This document shows, piece by piece, positions 52,601-64,000 of a stretch of DNA of 64,000 nt. The notes beneath the pieces were generated by a model. It worked only from the letters and a program-made list of their open reading frames with translations. It made no database searches and had not been told where the DNA came from. Where the stretch lies: NCBI RefSeq assembly GCF_902459465.1, contig NC_047063.1:2542001-2606000 (forward strand). The letters run 5' to 3'. A program made the translations under genes and the position numbers. Source of the DNA: Asterias rubens (taxonomy: Eukaryota > Echinodermata > Asteroidea > Forcipulatida > Asteriidae). Every line of letters begins with the position of its first letter. The first letter of the stretch is position 1.

Positions 52601-53245
52601 TTTCCAAAACTTTTAGGAGTCGTGAACCGCAACTCATTCGCCATGGAGTTCATTGGCACCCTCGATCAAAAGACATCTTGGAGTGTGCTTGAAGCTTTCA
52701 GCCCTCCGAGACTATTGAAGTCACAGGATTGGTTGAAAGTGTGTATTGACATCACCAAAGGTCTCATGGATATGCATGCTGCAGGCTGGACCCACAATGA
52801 TTTGCATAATGCAAACGTCATGGTGTTGCGTGACACCCCAGACCAATCAGGAACATGGGAGGGCAAGATCATCGATCTTGGGTGTGCATCTCGCATAAAC
52901 GACCCTCCCCCTGTAAGATACCTCAGTGCAGAAGACCAAAAACACTGCTTCAAGTACTGCGGCCAGCTGGCACCTGAGATCGTCGAAGGCAGAGCCACAT
53001 TCAGTCCCCTATCGGATGTCTTTAGTCTAGGGGTGGTTTTCAGAGACATAGCTCGATCGAGCAGACATCTTTCTCATTTGAAGTCCTTGGGTAAACGATG
53101 CAGTCATCCGTTGCCAAAGACGAGACCAGCAATGGGACAAGTGTTGCAAGAACTCACATCGATGTTGAAGAGCCACAAAAACACTCCTCCCAAATCACGC
53201 ATAGGAAGTCTCTACCAAGCTGTAAAGCACCACATTCGACCATGA
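49631..53245 (+). CDS. Divergent protein kinase, TKL-like, with long disordered N-terminal region
   Basis: Four exons: 49631-49671, 50343-50603, 51195-51353 and 51865-53245; GT-AG borders, consistent phases, 613 residues. The start is the ATG at 49631 (MFRFASEYASVKFR). Residues 1-330 are polar and probably disordered, with a basic nuclear-localisation-like cluster (KRPKKRRCR) and a 12-residue tandem repeat at about 259-282. The kinase domain lies wholly in exon 4: Gly-rich loop LGQGANGQV (346-354), VAVKHL with Lys369, catalytic loop HNDLHNANV (Asp466), metal-binding DLG (Asp491), APE (523-525) and SDVFSLGVVF. The HRD arginine is Asn and DFG reads DLG, but Lys, both Asp and Asn are present, so activity is plausible. 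The exact family is not recognised. Exons 1-3 are supported by phase and splice sites, not by homology. Confidence 0.8.
50980..51015 (+). repeat. Poly-T/poly-G tract
   Basis: A T-run followed by an almost pure G-run in kinase intron 2. Similar G-runs occur at about 8389, 40184, 47868, 54400 and 59088, and a C-run at about 33398. Confidence 0.9.
51455..51550 (+). repeat. LINE/SINE 3'-tail-like fragment
   Basis: ACTTATATAGCGCAATTCAG, then CTCAATGCGCTTTACAAAAC. This resembles common invertebrate retroposon tails; the family was not established. In kinase intron 3. Confidence 0.45.
52178..52280 (+). repeat. Coding 36-bp tandem repeat in the kinase gene
   Basis: Two identical 36-bp units encode SLSPSLNQTSLC (52178-52213 and 52214-52249). 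A third, diverged unit reads SVSQTLNQLSPS. In frame, so the protein is preserved. Confidence 0.9.
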
Positions 53246-53996
53246 ATCTATATTCACAGACAATAATGATGGTAAATTTATGTTAGCATAATTAGTCAAC
53301 AAAAAGACTGGATGAAGGGGGGAAGCTCTGCGTTTACAAAACTAAAAGCCACAATCATGTTGTAGTTTTTTCTGAGCAACCAAAATTCCAGTTGCGGTAT
53401 GAAATACAAATTATTGCCAACAATTTAAACCCCAGAGTTTGCAGGGTTTTTTTTTGTATGGGAGTCGACTTGAAGACTATAATCACTCAAAATAATTATA
53501 AGTTATCTTTCTGTGATACTAATTTATTCAGCCTTTTGTCAGTGATTCGATTCGATAAAAAAACGCCACTAACCAAATCATTTCTTTAAAATATATCTTT
53601 TTATTTCAATCTAAATTTGCTTGTTACTTTATGCATCAATTCAAGTGAAAATAACTATAACTGGTTTAGCATTGACAAAATGATATCACTCACCCGGAAG
53701 ATTTGTTTAAAAAAATAAGGATATAAAAAAAACAATAAGCAACAGAGATCATTTCCTCTTAACAAAAACTACTTGTTGCTATTAGGAAAAAAAAGAGTTA
53801 AGGTTAAAAGCATTTTCGAAATCAAGGCTTAGTTTCTGGTTAGGTCACTCTGCCATTTTGAAACCGTGTGTCTACAGCACATGGCATCAAAATGGCTAAA
53901 AGTGACGCAGCCGATCTAAAACTCATGGTTTCCAAAATGCCTGCATGGGTCTAGCGGAGCTTGTCAAAGCTAAGCCACAACAGTTAAACACAAAAC

Positions 53997-54002
53997 AATA
54001 AA
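53997..54002 (+). terminator. Candidate polyadenylation signal of the kinase gene
   Basis: AATAAA about 750 nt past the kinase stop. Further AATAAA hexamers lie within the next 130 nt. Position is plausible, but transcript evidence is absent. Confidence 0.3.
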
Positions 54003-55557
54003 CTTATTATATATTAAGTAATTTTTTAAGAAAGTTTTATACAAAAAAATGATTGTTATTTCACTTAAATTGTTTTCAATAAAAGAGTTGTTCATAAATT
54101 TTGGACGCTGATTGAAATAAAATTACAATTATTACTAAATTGAATGTCTCTTTTGAAAATTTCTTTCATGACAAATCTTTTGCTTTCAAGGGTATCGAAA
54201 TGTCCCTAATATCGATAGAACAAGGGCCTCATTATTTTTTATGTTTCGTCTTTGTAGTCTTTAATTTCATAATCTTACGCAAAAAATCATTAATGTCACA
54301 AGAACTGTGTCGACTGGTGTAAGTGCCGCCTACCTCTTAGACATTTTTCAATGGGCCAACGGAGGCAAAGACTTTTGGTTTGCTTTTTAGCTCATTTGGG
54401 GGGGGGGGGCATTCGCAAGAAAGAGGGGAAAGGGTTCAGAGTAAAGGAGGGGAGGGTCAAGGCACCCCCTTCCCAACCCTTATACACCACTGATACATAT
54501 TTAACCGAGGACCTTAACAAAAGCGAACAATGTCAACGTTTGGCAGGTGATCTGCAGTTTGTTTTTCATGTACAAAACACGTGGGAACATCCCTCAAAAA
54601 ACCTAACAAATAGGATGTAGGGACATTGCTAAAAAAAACTGTTTGATCTTGTGAACAGAGACCAAAAGAGTCCATACAATGTTGGGACTTGAAACACTTG
54701 AAAAAAAAGGTTAAACGCACTTTTTCTAAAAAGAACATTTCTCTTTTATTAACTGCAAAGTGTGCCCTGTGCCGAGGTGAGCTCGTTATGCAAAACCAAA
54801 ATAAACCTACTTTGCAACTTATTGCGACCGATGGTGTTAAGCTAATTAATAAAACATGGAGTCGAATACATCTGTTTTCATTTGTAACGTGCTGGATCAA
54901 ACATTATTGAATTCATAAAATTTCAGATAACAAAACACAATGGACATGATCACTTATGGCTGATACTGTCTCAAACAGAGTCAAAGAAAAAAGGATCAGT
55001 TTCTTCTTAAAAGGAAACAGTGAATAGCAGTTACTTGTAAAATCATTTTTCAATTCAAATAAATAGAGATGATGCAGCACACGAGTAACAGGCAGGATAG
55101 TTGGTCCTTTGAAAAAAAGGAGGATCATTTAATCAAGTACAAAGCCGACCTATGATGTAGGCTGCAATAGACTTTAAGGCTACCTAATCACATCTTTTCC
55201 TATTTTTTTTTTATTTTGAAGGCAAAAAGTCGGAAATCAGACTAAACTAGGAAGATAATCATGCCAGGAGTAAGTTTCTTTCGGTAAAGTAGTCGTACCT
55301 TCATGTATAGTTTGGAAGGTAGGCATTGGTCAAACTCGCAAATTCAGCCCTTAAACCCACTTTAAAAATAGACAGTTTGGCTAGGCTAGGGCTAGGGTGT
55401 GGCTTCAGTCATCCCAGCCCGTTTGGTCATCCTGTGCCATCACACCAAAATGCAAAAAAAGCAGCAATCATGAGGGTAGTGCAGTTCCTTTTTTTTTTAA
55501 AGCCGCCAATGAGTCAAACTTCTCCGCACACAATGTCCATGCAATCAGGTTGAATGA

Positions 55558-55767
55558 ATGGACCGATCCGGCCTGTCAATCAAACTATGCGCGTTCACCC
55601 ATTTGACCAATCACAGCAATGATTGTGGTCGGATAAACTCGGTCATGCATGCGCGTATATTTGGCACTCGCAGCAGAATCGTGCAGAATGTCATTGGGAG
55701 TGCTCGTACACATGTCTTGCTCACGTGCACTGTGGGCGGAGCTTAGTGAAAAGCCGGAACGGTCCAT
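55558..55767. mobile_element. Element L, copy 2
   Basis: Inverted ends ATGGACCGATCCGGC and GCCGGAACGGTCCAT. The body nearly matches 28796-29005, 27 kb away. Confidence 0.85.
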
Positions 55768-56314
55768 TGGTGTATCTTCTACAGACCAGCGTTCCCCCGT
55801 TGCCCAATTGGTAGTTAAAACACCCCGAGGACTAGTCACCATTCACTCAGTGTGGCCTGGCTGGCTAGTTCAGTGTTGAAAAGCATCCCTATTTCATTAG
55901 GAACTATGAACTTTTGTAAAAGTTTGCCTGGTAGAGAAGCCCAAGAATGATGGCCACACCTGTAAACAACATGCTCTACATCCATACATTTATCCTTCCC
56001 CTCCAAAACAATCTCACAATAGACCCTTCCCATGAAATATGTAAACTGCACATAGCGCGTGCGCACTAACGTTTTGGTTGGCAAAATGAGGGAACATCGC
56101 GCCGTTTTGTACACGGCTAATGGGTGCGTGACGCCGACGCAATTGCGCGTCTGCTTAGTGCCAACCAACAGGGTCTGTACGCATGCGTGAATGTGATTAG
56201 CATATTCCATGGGAAGGGTCCATTGAAGCATAGTTTTACAATTAGTTATAACTTACACAATCTGTGGGATCTTTTCTTTGCGTGGTGATTGCACGGTTAA
56301 GCACATGGGGACAC

Positions 56315-59300
56315 TCATACTTCATCCACTTCCTGGTACCCGAACAACTCTTCCTCCAGTGAGGTTGACAGGCTGATTGGCTGACGGTCTTTGGGGAGTC
56401 TGGCTACCAGACGCTGTTGACGATGTGGTGGCCAAATGATATGAGAGGCACGAGCATGCACAAGTCCAAGCGCAACCTACAAATCAAAGAAACAGTCATT
56501 AAAATACAAATCTGTAAATTAGTTCCTATGTAGGATTTGACAGTTGGCATGGTATAATGGAAAGTATAATTAGGTGTTATTTACGGTAGTACCACGAGTC
56601 AATCTCTTTTGAGTAGTGTTGGTTCTGAAAAGAACCGTTGGCTGACAGCTCTACATTATGTTTGATCAGTATGCTCTTATCTTTCTCCTGAAGACGATAA
56701 GCATTGAAATACACTTACTCACAAGACAAACGACAATAAGCGCTCATTCAAATAAATACTATCTTACAGCCCTGAAATTCATCTTTGAGAGGGAAAGGCC
56801 ATTTTCACTTTGGATAGGGATAGATAGATAGATAGATAGATAGTTTATTTCTTGTTACATTCGTGGGCAACGGCCAAATTCCTGCAAGTTTATATAAAAA
56901 ATATATCGCCATTGGAGGCTATATTAAAATTTACAAAGAGGGGGCATTTCCATTGTAAATATTTGAAAGTTTACGGGACACTTTTGAAGGGGCACCAAGG
57001 CCGCGGCCTCTTTGGCCTCTGTGTATTCCAGGCCTGATCTCAACATGTGTAAAGAGTTTGTTCTCATTTTGATTCAGTTCTTATAACAACATGGACAAAG
57101 TGTTGAGGGGTCCATTTTCACAAAGAGCCTAGGAGTTATACAAAACGTATGGCTCCTCCCAATTTAGGACGATTAACTCGTCCTAACTCAAGATGAAATT
57201 AATCTTAACTCTTTGTGAAATCCACCCCAGGGGCCAGCCGTCGATTTCACAAAACTCTTCCTAACTTAAGACTAATCTTAGGACTTAAGGACGAGTCCCA
57301 ACCCTGCACTGTAGCATGCAGCCCTTAACATTAATCCTAAGTTAGGACGAGTTACTCATCCTAACTCGAGATAAGACGAGTCCTAACTCTTTGTGAAATC
57401 GACCCCAGGTCCCATAAAACCCCCCCTTTTTTTCCTCAAACATTTGAGCCCCGCCCCTTGCTAAGAAGTTATACAATGCATGTAGGAACTCACTGGTCCA
57501 AAATAGTTACTGTCTAGACTGACACTATGATGGTCGCCCTCTATCCAACAATGGCCCTCAGGTACCGTCACGTAACGATTCTTGTAGCTTAACGTTCTAA
57601 TAAAACAAACAAAGAAAAACACGGCGAACTAAATTAAAGCTACCAAGTACCAGGGTAATTATTTCAAAGATTTCAAGTGGGGTGTCATGGTCAAGCAGTT
57701 CAGAATATCAGGTTCAAGTTATGGTGGTTAAGACACTGGGGTGTGGGTTCGAATCCCGATTAAGATCATGACACTTGTTTATGTTTTAAATCTTCAAACC
57801 CATAGCACACAATATATACTGAAAAAGTCACAATCATAGTATAATTACATTACACAATGCACAGTGAAAAAAAGTCACAAAAAGGTCAGCACACACGAGG
57901 CTAAGAGTAGCTACACGCCCACACATGATGCTGCCTAGCAATACACAAAATGACATGGTTTACAATTCGATCAAACTAGAGCCTTAGAAATCACAGTACT
58001 TAAAGTCAGTGGACACTATTGGTAATTTCTCAAAATAATTATTTACATAAAACCTTTCTTGGTGACGAGTAATGGGGAGAGGTTGATGGTATAAAACATT
58101 GTGAGAAACGGCTCCATCTGAAGTGCCATAGTTTTCGAGAAAGAAGTAATTTTCCATGAATTTGATTTCGAGACCTCAGGTTTAAAACTTGAGGTCTCAA
58201 AATCAACCATCTAAACGCACACAACTTCGTGTGACAAGGGTGTTTTTTCTTTCATTATTATCTCGCAAGTTCGATGACCGATTGAGCTCAAATTTTCACA
58301 GGTTTGTTATTTTATGCATACGTGTATGTTGAGATACACCAACTGTGAAAGCTAGTCTTTGGCAATTACCAATAGTGCCCACTGCCTTTAAGAGATAATA
58401 TTAGAGCTCCAACACAAAAACAATACTCACAGATAGACCAATGAACTTATCCCTCCCAGATAAATAGATTTATACACAAATATAGAGCATAAACGGACCA
58501 AATAAGGTTCTTTCTAAAAGACGAATGGGAAATTGTCATGTGACAACCCCAAAGTTAACTTTTTAAAAGTTCAACACTGAGGGCGTAATTTGGATCCCTA
58601 CAATAACAACAAATAAACCACTAAACAGATGTTAAGATGACACACCGTATCGTATCACCTTCCAGTCCTATCACTCTCTTTACAAGAACTTCATCCGGGT
58701 GATTGGGGGATCTGAGAACAAAAGTTCAAATTGAAACTAAAGTTAGTAAACAACACCACATAAACCCAACTCCAATGGGAAAGGGATAATATGACATTGA
58801 ATAGTACTGTCGACAGCTGGTAAACATAATAATAATAAGTACTTATTAAGCGCAGCAGTGGTGCAAAACGGCCTTAAAGCGCTGGATACGAAATTAAGTA
58901 AATAAAAAAGACAAAAGCAAATAGTTATTAAAAAAACATTACATATAAGGCCTACACAAGAATATACACCCACTCAAAGGCAACTAAGAGGTAAAATACT
59001 AGTAAACAGAAAAGGCAGAATACAATATCAGGAAGTTATTTTAAAAATTAAAAATTACATCCAAATACAAGATAAAAATAAGCAGTTTGGGGGGGGGGGG
59101 GCACTCCCCACCCCACCACACTTGTTTAGGGTCCCCAAGGTGACCCCACAACAAAATCCAAATACACATGTGGTACTGCCCAAAAAAAAGAAAATAGCAT
59201 AGCCCCTAATGAGACCCCCACTGGAGATCAAGAGCAATACCACCAACCTAAATAGTGAAGGGAAGGGACTATTGCAACAGTGCCTCCCCTTCACCCAGTT

Positions 59301-60379
59301 TCGTCAGTTATCCTTAAATAAAAAAATTAAAAAAAAACAATAACAACCAGCTCAAACTCACGCTAAAGAGACGATATCACCTCGTTGAACATTGTAGTCT
59401 TTGAGTGCCCAGTGATTCAGGAAAATTACGTCTCTTCGCTGCTCATGGTCGGGATTGAAGACAGGCTGAATTCACACAATAAAAAAAACTCACTAATTTA
59501 TAAAAACAAGGATTAAAGGCAGTGGACACTATTGGCTACTGGGCCATATACATGAACTTCATTCCTTAAAGGCAGTGGACACTATTGGTAGTTACTCAAA
59601 ATAATTATTAGCATAAAAACCTTACTTGGTAACGAGTAATGGGGAGAGGTTGATAGTATAAACCATTGTGAGAAACAGCTCCCTCTGAAGTGGAGTAGTT
59701 TTCGAGAAAGAAGTATTTTTTCACATATTTGATTTGGAGACCTCAAGTTTAGAATTTGAGGTCTCGAAATCAAGCATCTGAAAGCACACAACTTCGTGTG
59801 ACAAGGGTGTTTTTTTTCTTTCATAGTTATCTCGCAACTCCAACGACCGATCAAGCTCAAATTTTCACAGGTTTGTTATTTTATGCATATGTTGAGATAC
59901 AGCAAGTGAGAAGACTGGTCTTTGACATTTACCAATAGTGTCCACTGGCTTTAAACCATCTCAGCTCGAGGGGCGGGGAGGGGGTAGGGGGGAGCATACA
60001 GACGGTGCTGCGAGTTACCGCGCTCCAAGCTAATCATTCACATAAACCATCTCTGCCCGGCCTCACCAGTTACCCATTTTACCCCTGGGTGGAGACAAGC
60101 TTATTGGTTAAGTGTCTTGCTCAAGGACACAAGTGTCACAACCGGGATTCAAACCCACATCCCGATCACTAAACCACCAGAACTTGAGTCCGATGCTCTT
60201 ATCCGCTCAGCCACAACACCACAATACAAAATGAAATTGACCTTTGTTTTATTTACCTGCATCGACTTGCCATCAACGGTTGCAAAATAGCCGACCTTGT
60301 CGAAGAATGTTAGAGAGCCACCTACTCCCAACGTGAACCCGCCGAGAAATATCTTAAGCGCCTTTCTTGCTGTGGTCAT
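56315..60379 (-). CDS. IMMP2L: Mitochondrial inner membrane protease subunit 2
   Basis: Signal-peptidase-type Ser/Lys protease (S26 family) facing the intermembrane space, where it removes sorting signals from imported proteins. Five exons: 60257-60379, 59362-59465, 58646-58711, 57494-57596 and 56315-56476; all GT-AG and in phase, 185 residues (human 175). The N-terminus [18 protein letters not shown] leads into the membrane segment. The catalytic Ser is residue 39 in DGKSMQ, followed by PVFNPDHEQ. The catalytic Lys is residue 87 in [38 protein letters not shown] and SLDSNYFGP are family boxes, and exon 5 has ASHIIWPP. The tail after RLPKDRQP is longer and more acidic than in human. No frame damage was seen. 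Confidence 0.95.
56818..56845 (+). repeat. GATA microsatellite
   Basis: About six uninterrupted GATA units in IMMP2L intron 4. Confidence 0.9.
57105..57415. repeat. Foldback repeat F
   Basis: TTTCACAAAGAG and CTCTTTGTGAAA motifs alternate with CCTAACTTA/TAAGTTAGG words. Three inverted segments suggest tandem or nested copies. Fragments occur at 16398-16478 and 48184-48265. Confidence 0.6.
58000..58391 (+). mobile_element. MITE family A, copy 13
   Basis: TTAA-flanked complete copy in IMMP2L intron 3. Left end AGTCAGTGGACACTATTGG. Confidence 0.85.
59513..59954 (+). mobile_element. MITE family A, copy 14 preceded by a solo end
   Basis: TTAA plus AGGCAGTGGACACTATTGG at 59513 breaks off after about 23 bp. 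A complete copy begins 53 bp further on at 59566. In IMMP2L intron 1. Confidence 0.85.
60000..60225 (-). repeat. tRNA-derived SINE
   Basis: Minus-strand TGTGGCTGAGCGGATAAGAG (A-box) and B-box GGTTTGAATCCCGGTTGTGA, then ACACTTGTGTCCTTGAGC and the CCACCCAGGGGTAAAATGGG block. The best-preserved copy after 36780-37110. In IMMP2L intron 1. Confidence 0.65.
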
Positions 60380-61183
60380 CTTTGGTATTCAAACTACATC
60401 AGACCGGACTTGCTCAACAAGCGGTCATTGTGCTGAAAATGCTGAAGCACTCTATCTAAACATGGATTAAAACCAGATTGTGATTTTTATATTAGCCGTT
60501 TTAAAGCATTTAGTATTTATAAATTAAACAGAACGTTTATTTTACGTAGGCCTACCGTGGGGAAAACTTTCAGTGAGAACACTGATGCCAATTCAATTCC
60601 ATTAAATTCAAAGGTGCCAAGCAATAAATCAATCATCTAAACATTTATAAATATAGCTACAATGATAAAATTACAATTAGATTTACACATACGGCAGTCA
60701 ATATTGACACTACATCTTAATATAATAAATGGTGTTTATGTTTCTGGTGATGAGTTTTTTTAAAGTCAGTATTACTATTTTTATTACATTAATCCTGTGG
60801 TGGTATACTAAATATATTTTAGAAATACCAATCAATGCTATTCAAAGAGAACTATGTTCAGGTTTAAAGATATATTTACATACTAGCCTAAGGTAAGGTA
60901 AGGTTGTACTATGTAAGTAGTAAAAATAAAGAATTTATTGGAGTCTTGACGCCAGAGAGTGTTCAAGTAAAAATGCAACATAACTATTTAAGTAACTACT
61001 TCTACTTTAATACTGGGTAGAATAGAACCCATAGGTCCCTAGGGCCTATGACTTTTTAAACAAGAGGTGAAACGGTGATTGTATTTTTTAAAAACCCTTC
61101 CGTCGCACTCAGCTCAGTCAGTGAGGGTGTGCTGATGAGTGTGTGTACTCTCGCTTTCTGGGCCCTGGTGGGGCCTTGGGTAC

Positions 61184-61247
61184 TCCTAGAACTATTTTGG
61201 TTTCGTCCGCTTTCGTCCGCTTTCGGACGAAACCGAAATAGTTCTAG
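61184..61247. repeat. 25-bp-arm hairpin
   Basis: CCTAGAACTATTTTGGTTTC plus GTCCG on the left pairs with its inverse on the right with one mismatch. The short loop repeats CTTTCGTCCG. Confidence 0.85.
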
Positions 61248-61540
61248 GTTGGGAGTAGGCCTGGGGCTGTCTGTGTACATGTCACATTGCCATAAAACAA
61301 ATGTTTACTTTGCATTTTCATGTGACCCTCTTGTCAATGTCACTTGTGCGTCACATACCGCGACTGATGCCACGCTCACCATGTTGGTGGTCATTACGTG
61401 TAAACGCCGCGTCGCCTAAAATGCGCACTTCACTGAATAACATTAACATACGTTCTATTTCTATGGTCAATACGCACAAATTTACCACAATTACAGTGTT
61501 GTAGCATTGTGTCTGCCACCTCAAAAAGGCTTAAATCATG

Positions 61541-61671
61541 GGAAAAGTTTCTGCATGGCGCCACCACTTTTTCATTCGATAGAAATAATTCAGTATCTAA
61601 TTTACCTCAATGAGATATCCCTTTTTGTCAAAATGAGTGAAAAAGTGGTGGCGCCATACGGAAAGTTATCC
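61541..61671. mobile_element. Palindromic element with GGCGCCACCACTTTTTCA arms
   Basis: ATGGCGCCACCACTTTTTCA on the left and TGAAAAAGTGGTGGCGCCAT on the right; the outer GAAAAGTTTCTG/CGGAAAGTT pair loosely. Unpaired AT-rich centre. Confidence 0.8.
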
Positions 61672-64000
61672 ATGTCATGTCCAGGATCATGTGTGGCATG
61701 TATAATAATATTATAAGTGGAGAAATGTGACACCTTACCTGGACCAATTCAACCTCCAAAACCAAAACTTAGAAACTTAGATAGTCAAAGTCTAGCCCAC
61801 CTTGTTGAGCTAAGTAATATGGCTCCCTTTTAACATCGGTCTCTTCACAGTCGCCATGAGACCGACAGTTCAACAAGTACAAGTTGGGCTTGTCTAACTA
61901 TCGTCCCACCATTATTTGAACTGGACCATGCACGTAGACAATGATAATTTTGTATGCGACATGAAACTCACCGACTCAGTCGAAGTCACGGAGGTAGAGT
62001 ATTGAAATAGCTGTTGTTGTTTTATCACATGCAAGTGTAATTTGCGAAGCCCTTATCATGCAATAATAAGAAGAATGTCAACAATTTAAGAAGTTACAAA
62101 CATTACCTTTCCGCAACACGACCACTACTAGTCTACCGGCTAGCAGAAGCGCGCACATAATCTGTTTTTAATTTTCGTCTGCTCGATGTTTTTACGTGCG
62201 GTCCGGTCAACTTCGTTCCCAGGAGTGATCGATCTCGCCGCGCCATTTTTTCCTAGAGACGTACGCAGAGCACGCGGGTGGTACGGCGCGCTGCCCATGC
62301 ATGGCAGCGAGGTTGCGGTCCGGTTCCCTTGCACCGAGTAAAATGTATGGAACGCACAAAAGCACAAACTCCTCTCAAAACATCGATCGGTCTTTTTGGA
62401 CCGATCGATTGTAATTAATGCATCACTCGATCCCTCTAGTTTTGATATAATTAAAAATGTTCTCTCACAGAGCTGGGAGCCATTTTGTAAAAGACCCCAC
62501 AATGGCACTCCCATAAGCCCACCTGTTGTATGTAAGGTTCTTTTATTTGATGTCACTGGCGGCCTATATACAAAGGATCACAAATACAAATACAAGCTAC
62601 TAGTAATGATGGATGATAATACAGCTTTTGGTCGCAAAACTTATGTCTTTATTGATTGTTATAACATAGGATGCATTTGTTAATTCTATTTGAACAATCA
62701 ACAGTCATTGATTATTGCACTAAACATATGTATCAATTTTTTTTGTTTTTCTTATACAAAAACAAAGAACGCTTTTTAAATTTTCGAAAAAGTAATGTTT
62801 TCATGTGTATTAAAAATATACAACCTATTTTATGCATTTTACGTATGAAAAGCTTACCACTGGCATTATTGGAATGTGAAATACTTAGCGAAAGATTACG
62901 AGGTTTGTTAATGCAGAGATCTTTGCAAGAAAAGAAAGATGTTACTTCATCAATCATAACATCTGCAGCGCCCTCTGTTGTCCAAACACTGCAAAAACAT
63001 TAACTTGATAAAGTCGTTTCGTTTACATCCAGTGATGTAGGCATGATTTCAATATTATACCTGATAACATTCTACCCTCTGAAATAATAACGTTTCTGTA
63101 GAAAACACTGGTCATACATTGCTTCCTTAATTTTTGCTCTTGGTATTAGGTATTATAGTCAAAACTCACAGTGATTCCCATGAAGAAAGTAATGGTAATC
63201 AAGGATTTCTTTTATAGTAAGTAAGTTATTTAAGTATTTACCAACAGTGCCTTTAACAAACAGAATAAAGGACATGAGGCTTAGCAAACAGGAAGAGCAT
63301 CATGCATGTTGTGCTGGTAAACAAATCCTGCCGAGCTAGATTTATGTGCTAAGCAAACAGATGACTTTCTAGCAGTTTCAGGAAACTTGCCCCAGACACG
63401 CTTGGGTTTTTTACTCAGCATGCCACTTTTTTCCCTGTAAACTTTACAAAAATAAAAAGTGCAAGGAAGTGTAGTTTACAGAAAACATTTTATGAACATA
63501 AAGCCTAGCCTCGGTGGACGTTAACGAAAAGGTGGAGAGTGAAACTAGAATAGAAAATAATAAATCAAGCATTTTTTAAATGGTGGATTGAATATAATGG
63601 AATGACTTTTAAAACATATTTTAAACACATTTTATAAAAGAAAACATGCACAAAGAATAAAAGATAGAAGTATTAATGTTTTGATATATTTCTGTATGTG
63701 TTTGAAGAAATGGCACTTCCAATCTGAGAGATCAAAGGTGTGTAATGTATTTTTTTTTTAGGAGACTGATTAAGTTAAAATGCCTGTGACTTCACAGCAT
63801 TTTTAGCCCTAATTTAAAGGACTTTGGTTTTGGGCACTCAAAAGCTGTAAAATGCAAATATTGTGGGGAAAAAAATGGTCGGAGAGATAATTTTGAAAAG
63901 TAGACTGCCCTGACAAATATTCCTTTACATTCTGTGGTTTTCCTTTTACTTCTTGCGGTCTGCCATTTTGTGGAGTCAAAACATTAGGTTCACCAAAATG

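Larger units (their letters stand above)
53246..56314. other. Kinase-IMMP2L convergent intergenic region
   Basis: The genes end toward each other. It contains AT-rich sequence with several AATAAA hexamers after the kinase, a G-run near 54400, and element L2. No gene is supported between 54100 and 56300. Confidence 0.5.
60380..64000. other. IMMP2L upstream region and right flank
   Basis: Should hold the IMMP2L promoter next to 60380; no clear core element was seen. The remaining 3.5 kb contains palindromes (61184-61247, 61541-61671, about 61785-61905) and AT-rich DNA. Small frames at 61075-61419, 62396-62683 and 62671-63003 have no recognised domain or exon structure. Confidence 0.5.

Noticed and set aside
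55558-55767. Conserved coding exon, because the same peptide recurs at 28796-29005
   Set aside because: Both copies have inverted ends and frames open on both strands. This is a duplicated mobile element, not a gene.
61075-61419. 114-codon plus-strand frame
   Set aside because: It reads through the 61184-61247 hairpin. No homology and no splice context.
62396-63003. Two overlapping plus-strand frames of about 100 residues in the right flank
   Set aside because: No recognisable motif, no splice-supported neighbours, and AT-rich composition. Kept only as unassigned sequence.

Overview
The window is nuclear DNA from an animal, most likely a marine invertebrate deuterostome. I favour an echinoderm, probably a sea star, but that rests on recalled repeat families and gene content and was not tested. 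Six protein genes can be assembled by hand from short exons with GT-AG (once probably GC-AG) introns, by matching exon ends, reading phase and family sequence.

Layout, left to right: PSMD6 (proteasome lid subunit Rpn7), minus strand, 5' part only, 2330-8046, running off the left edge. MRPS25 (mitoribosomal mS25), minus, 9509-12312, complete. An ARMC10-like mitochondrial armadillo protein, plus, 12598-15699, complete and head-to-head with MRPS25 across 285 bp. FBXL13/DRC6 (F-box and leucine-rich-repeat subunit of the axonemal nexin-dynein regulatory complex), minus, 19844-46418, 19 coding exons. A divergent TKL-like protein kinase, plus, 49631-53245, with its whole kinase domain in one exon. 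IMMP2L (mitochondrial inner-membrane peptidase subunit 2), minus, 56315-60379, complete.

The genes do not form a pathway. Three act in or on mitochondria (MRPS25, ARMC10-like, IMMP2L), one is ciliary (FBXL13), one is proteasomal (PSMD6) and one is probably a signalling kinase. ARMC10 and FBXL13 are also direct neighbours in human (7q22.1, recalled), so this part looks like conserved deuterostome synteny.

Introns and intergenic DNA are packed with small non-coding mobile elements. They include two related TTAA-flanked MITE families with terminal inverted repeats (about 14 copies of A, 4 of C), a foldback family beginning GGGCCCAATTTCATAG (B), several one- or two-copy long palindromes, tRNA-derived SINEs, LINE/SINE tails, a minisatellite, and poly-G, poly-T and GATA tracts. 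No transposase, reverse transcriptase, rRNA, CRISPR array or convincing functional tRNA was seen. 1-2329 and 60380-64000 hold only repeats and unassigned sequence.
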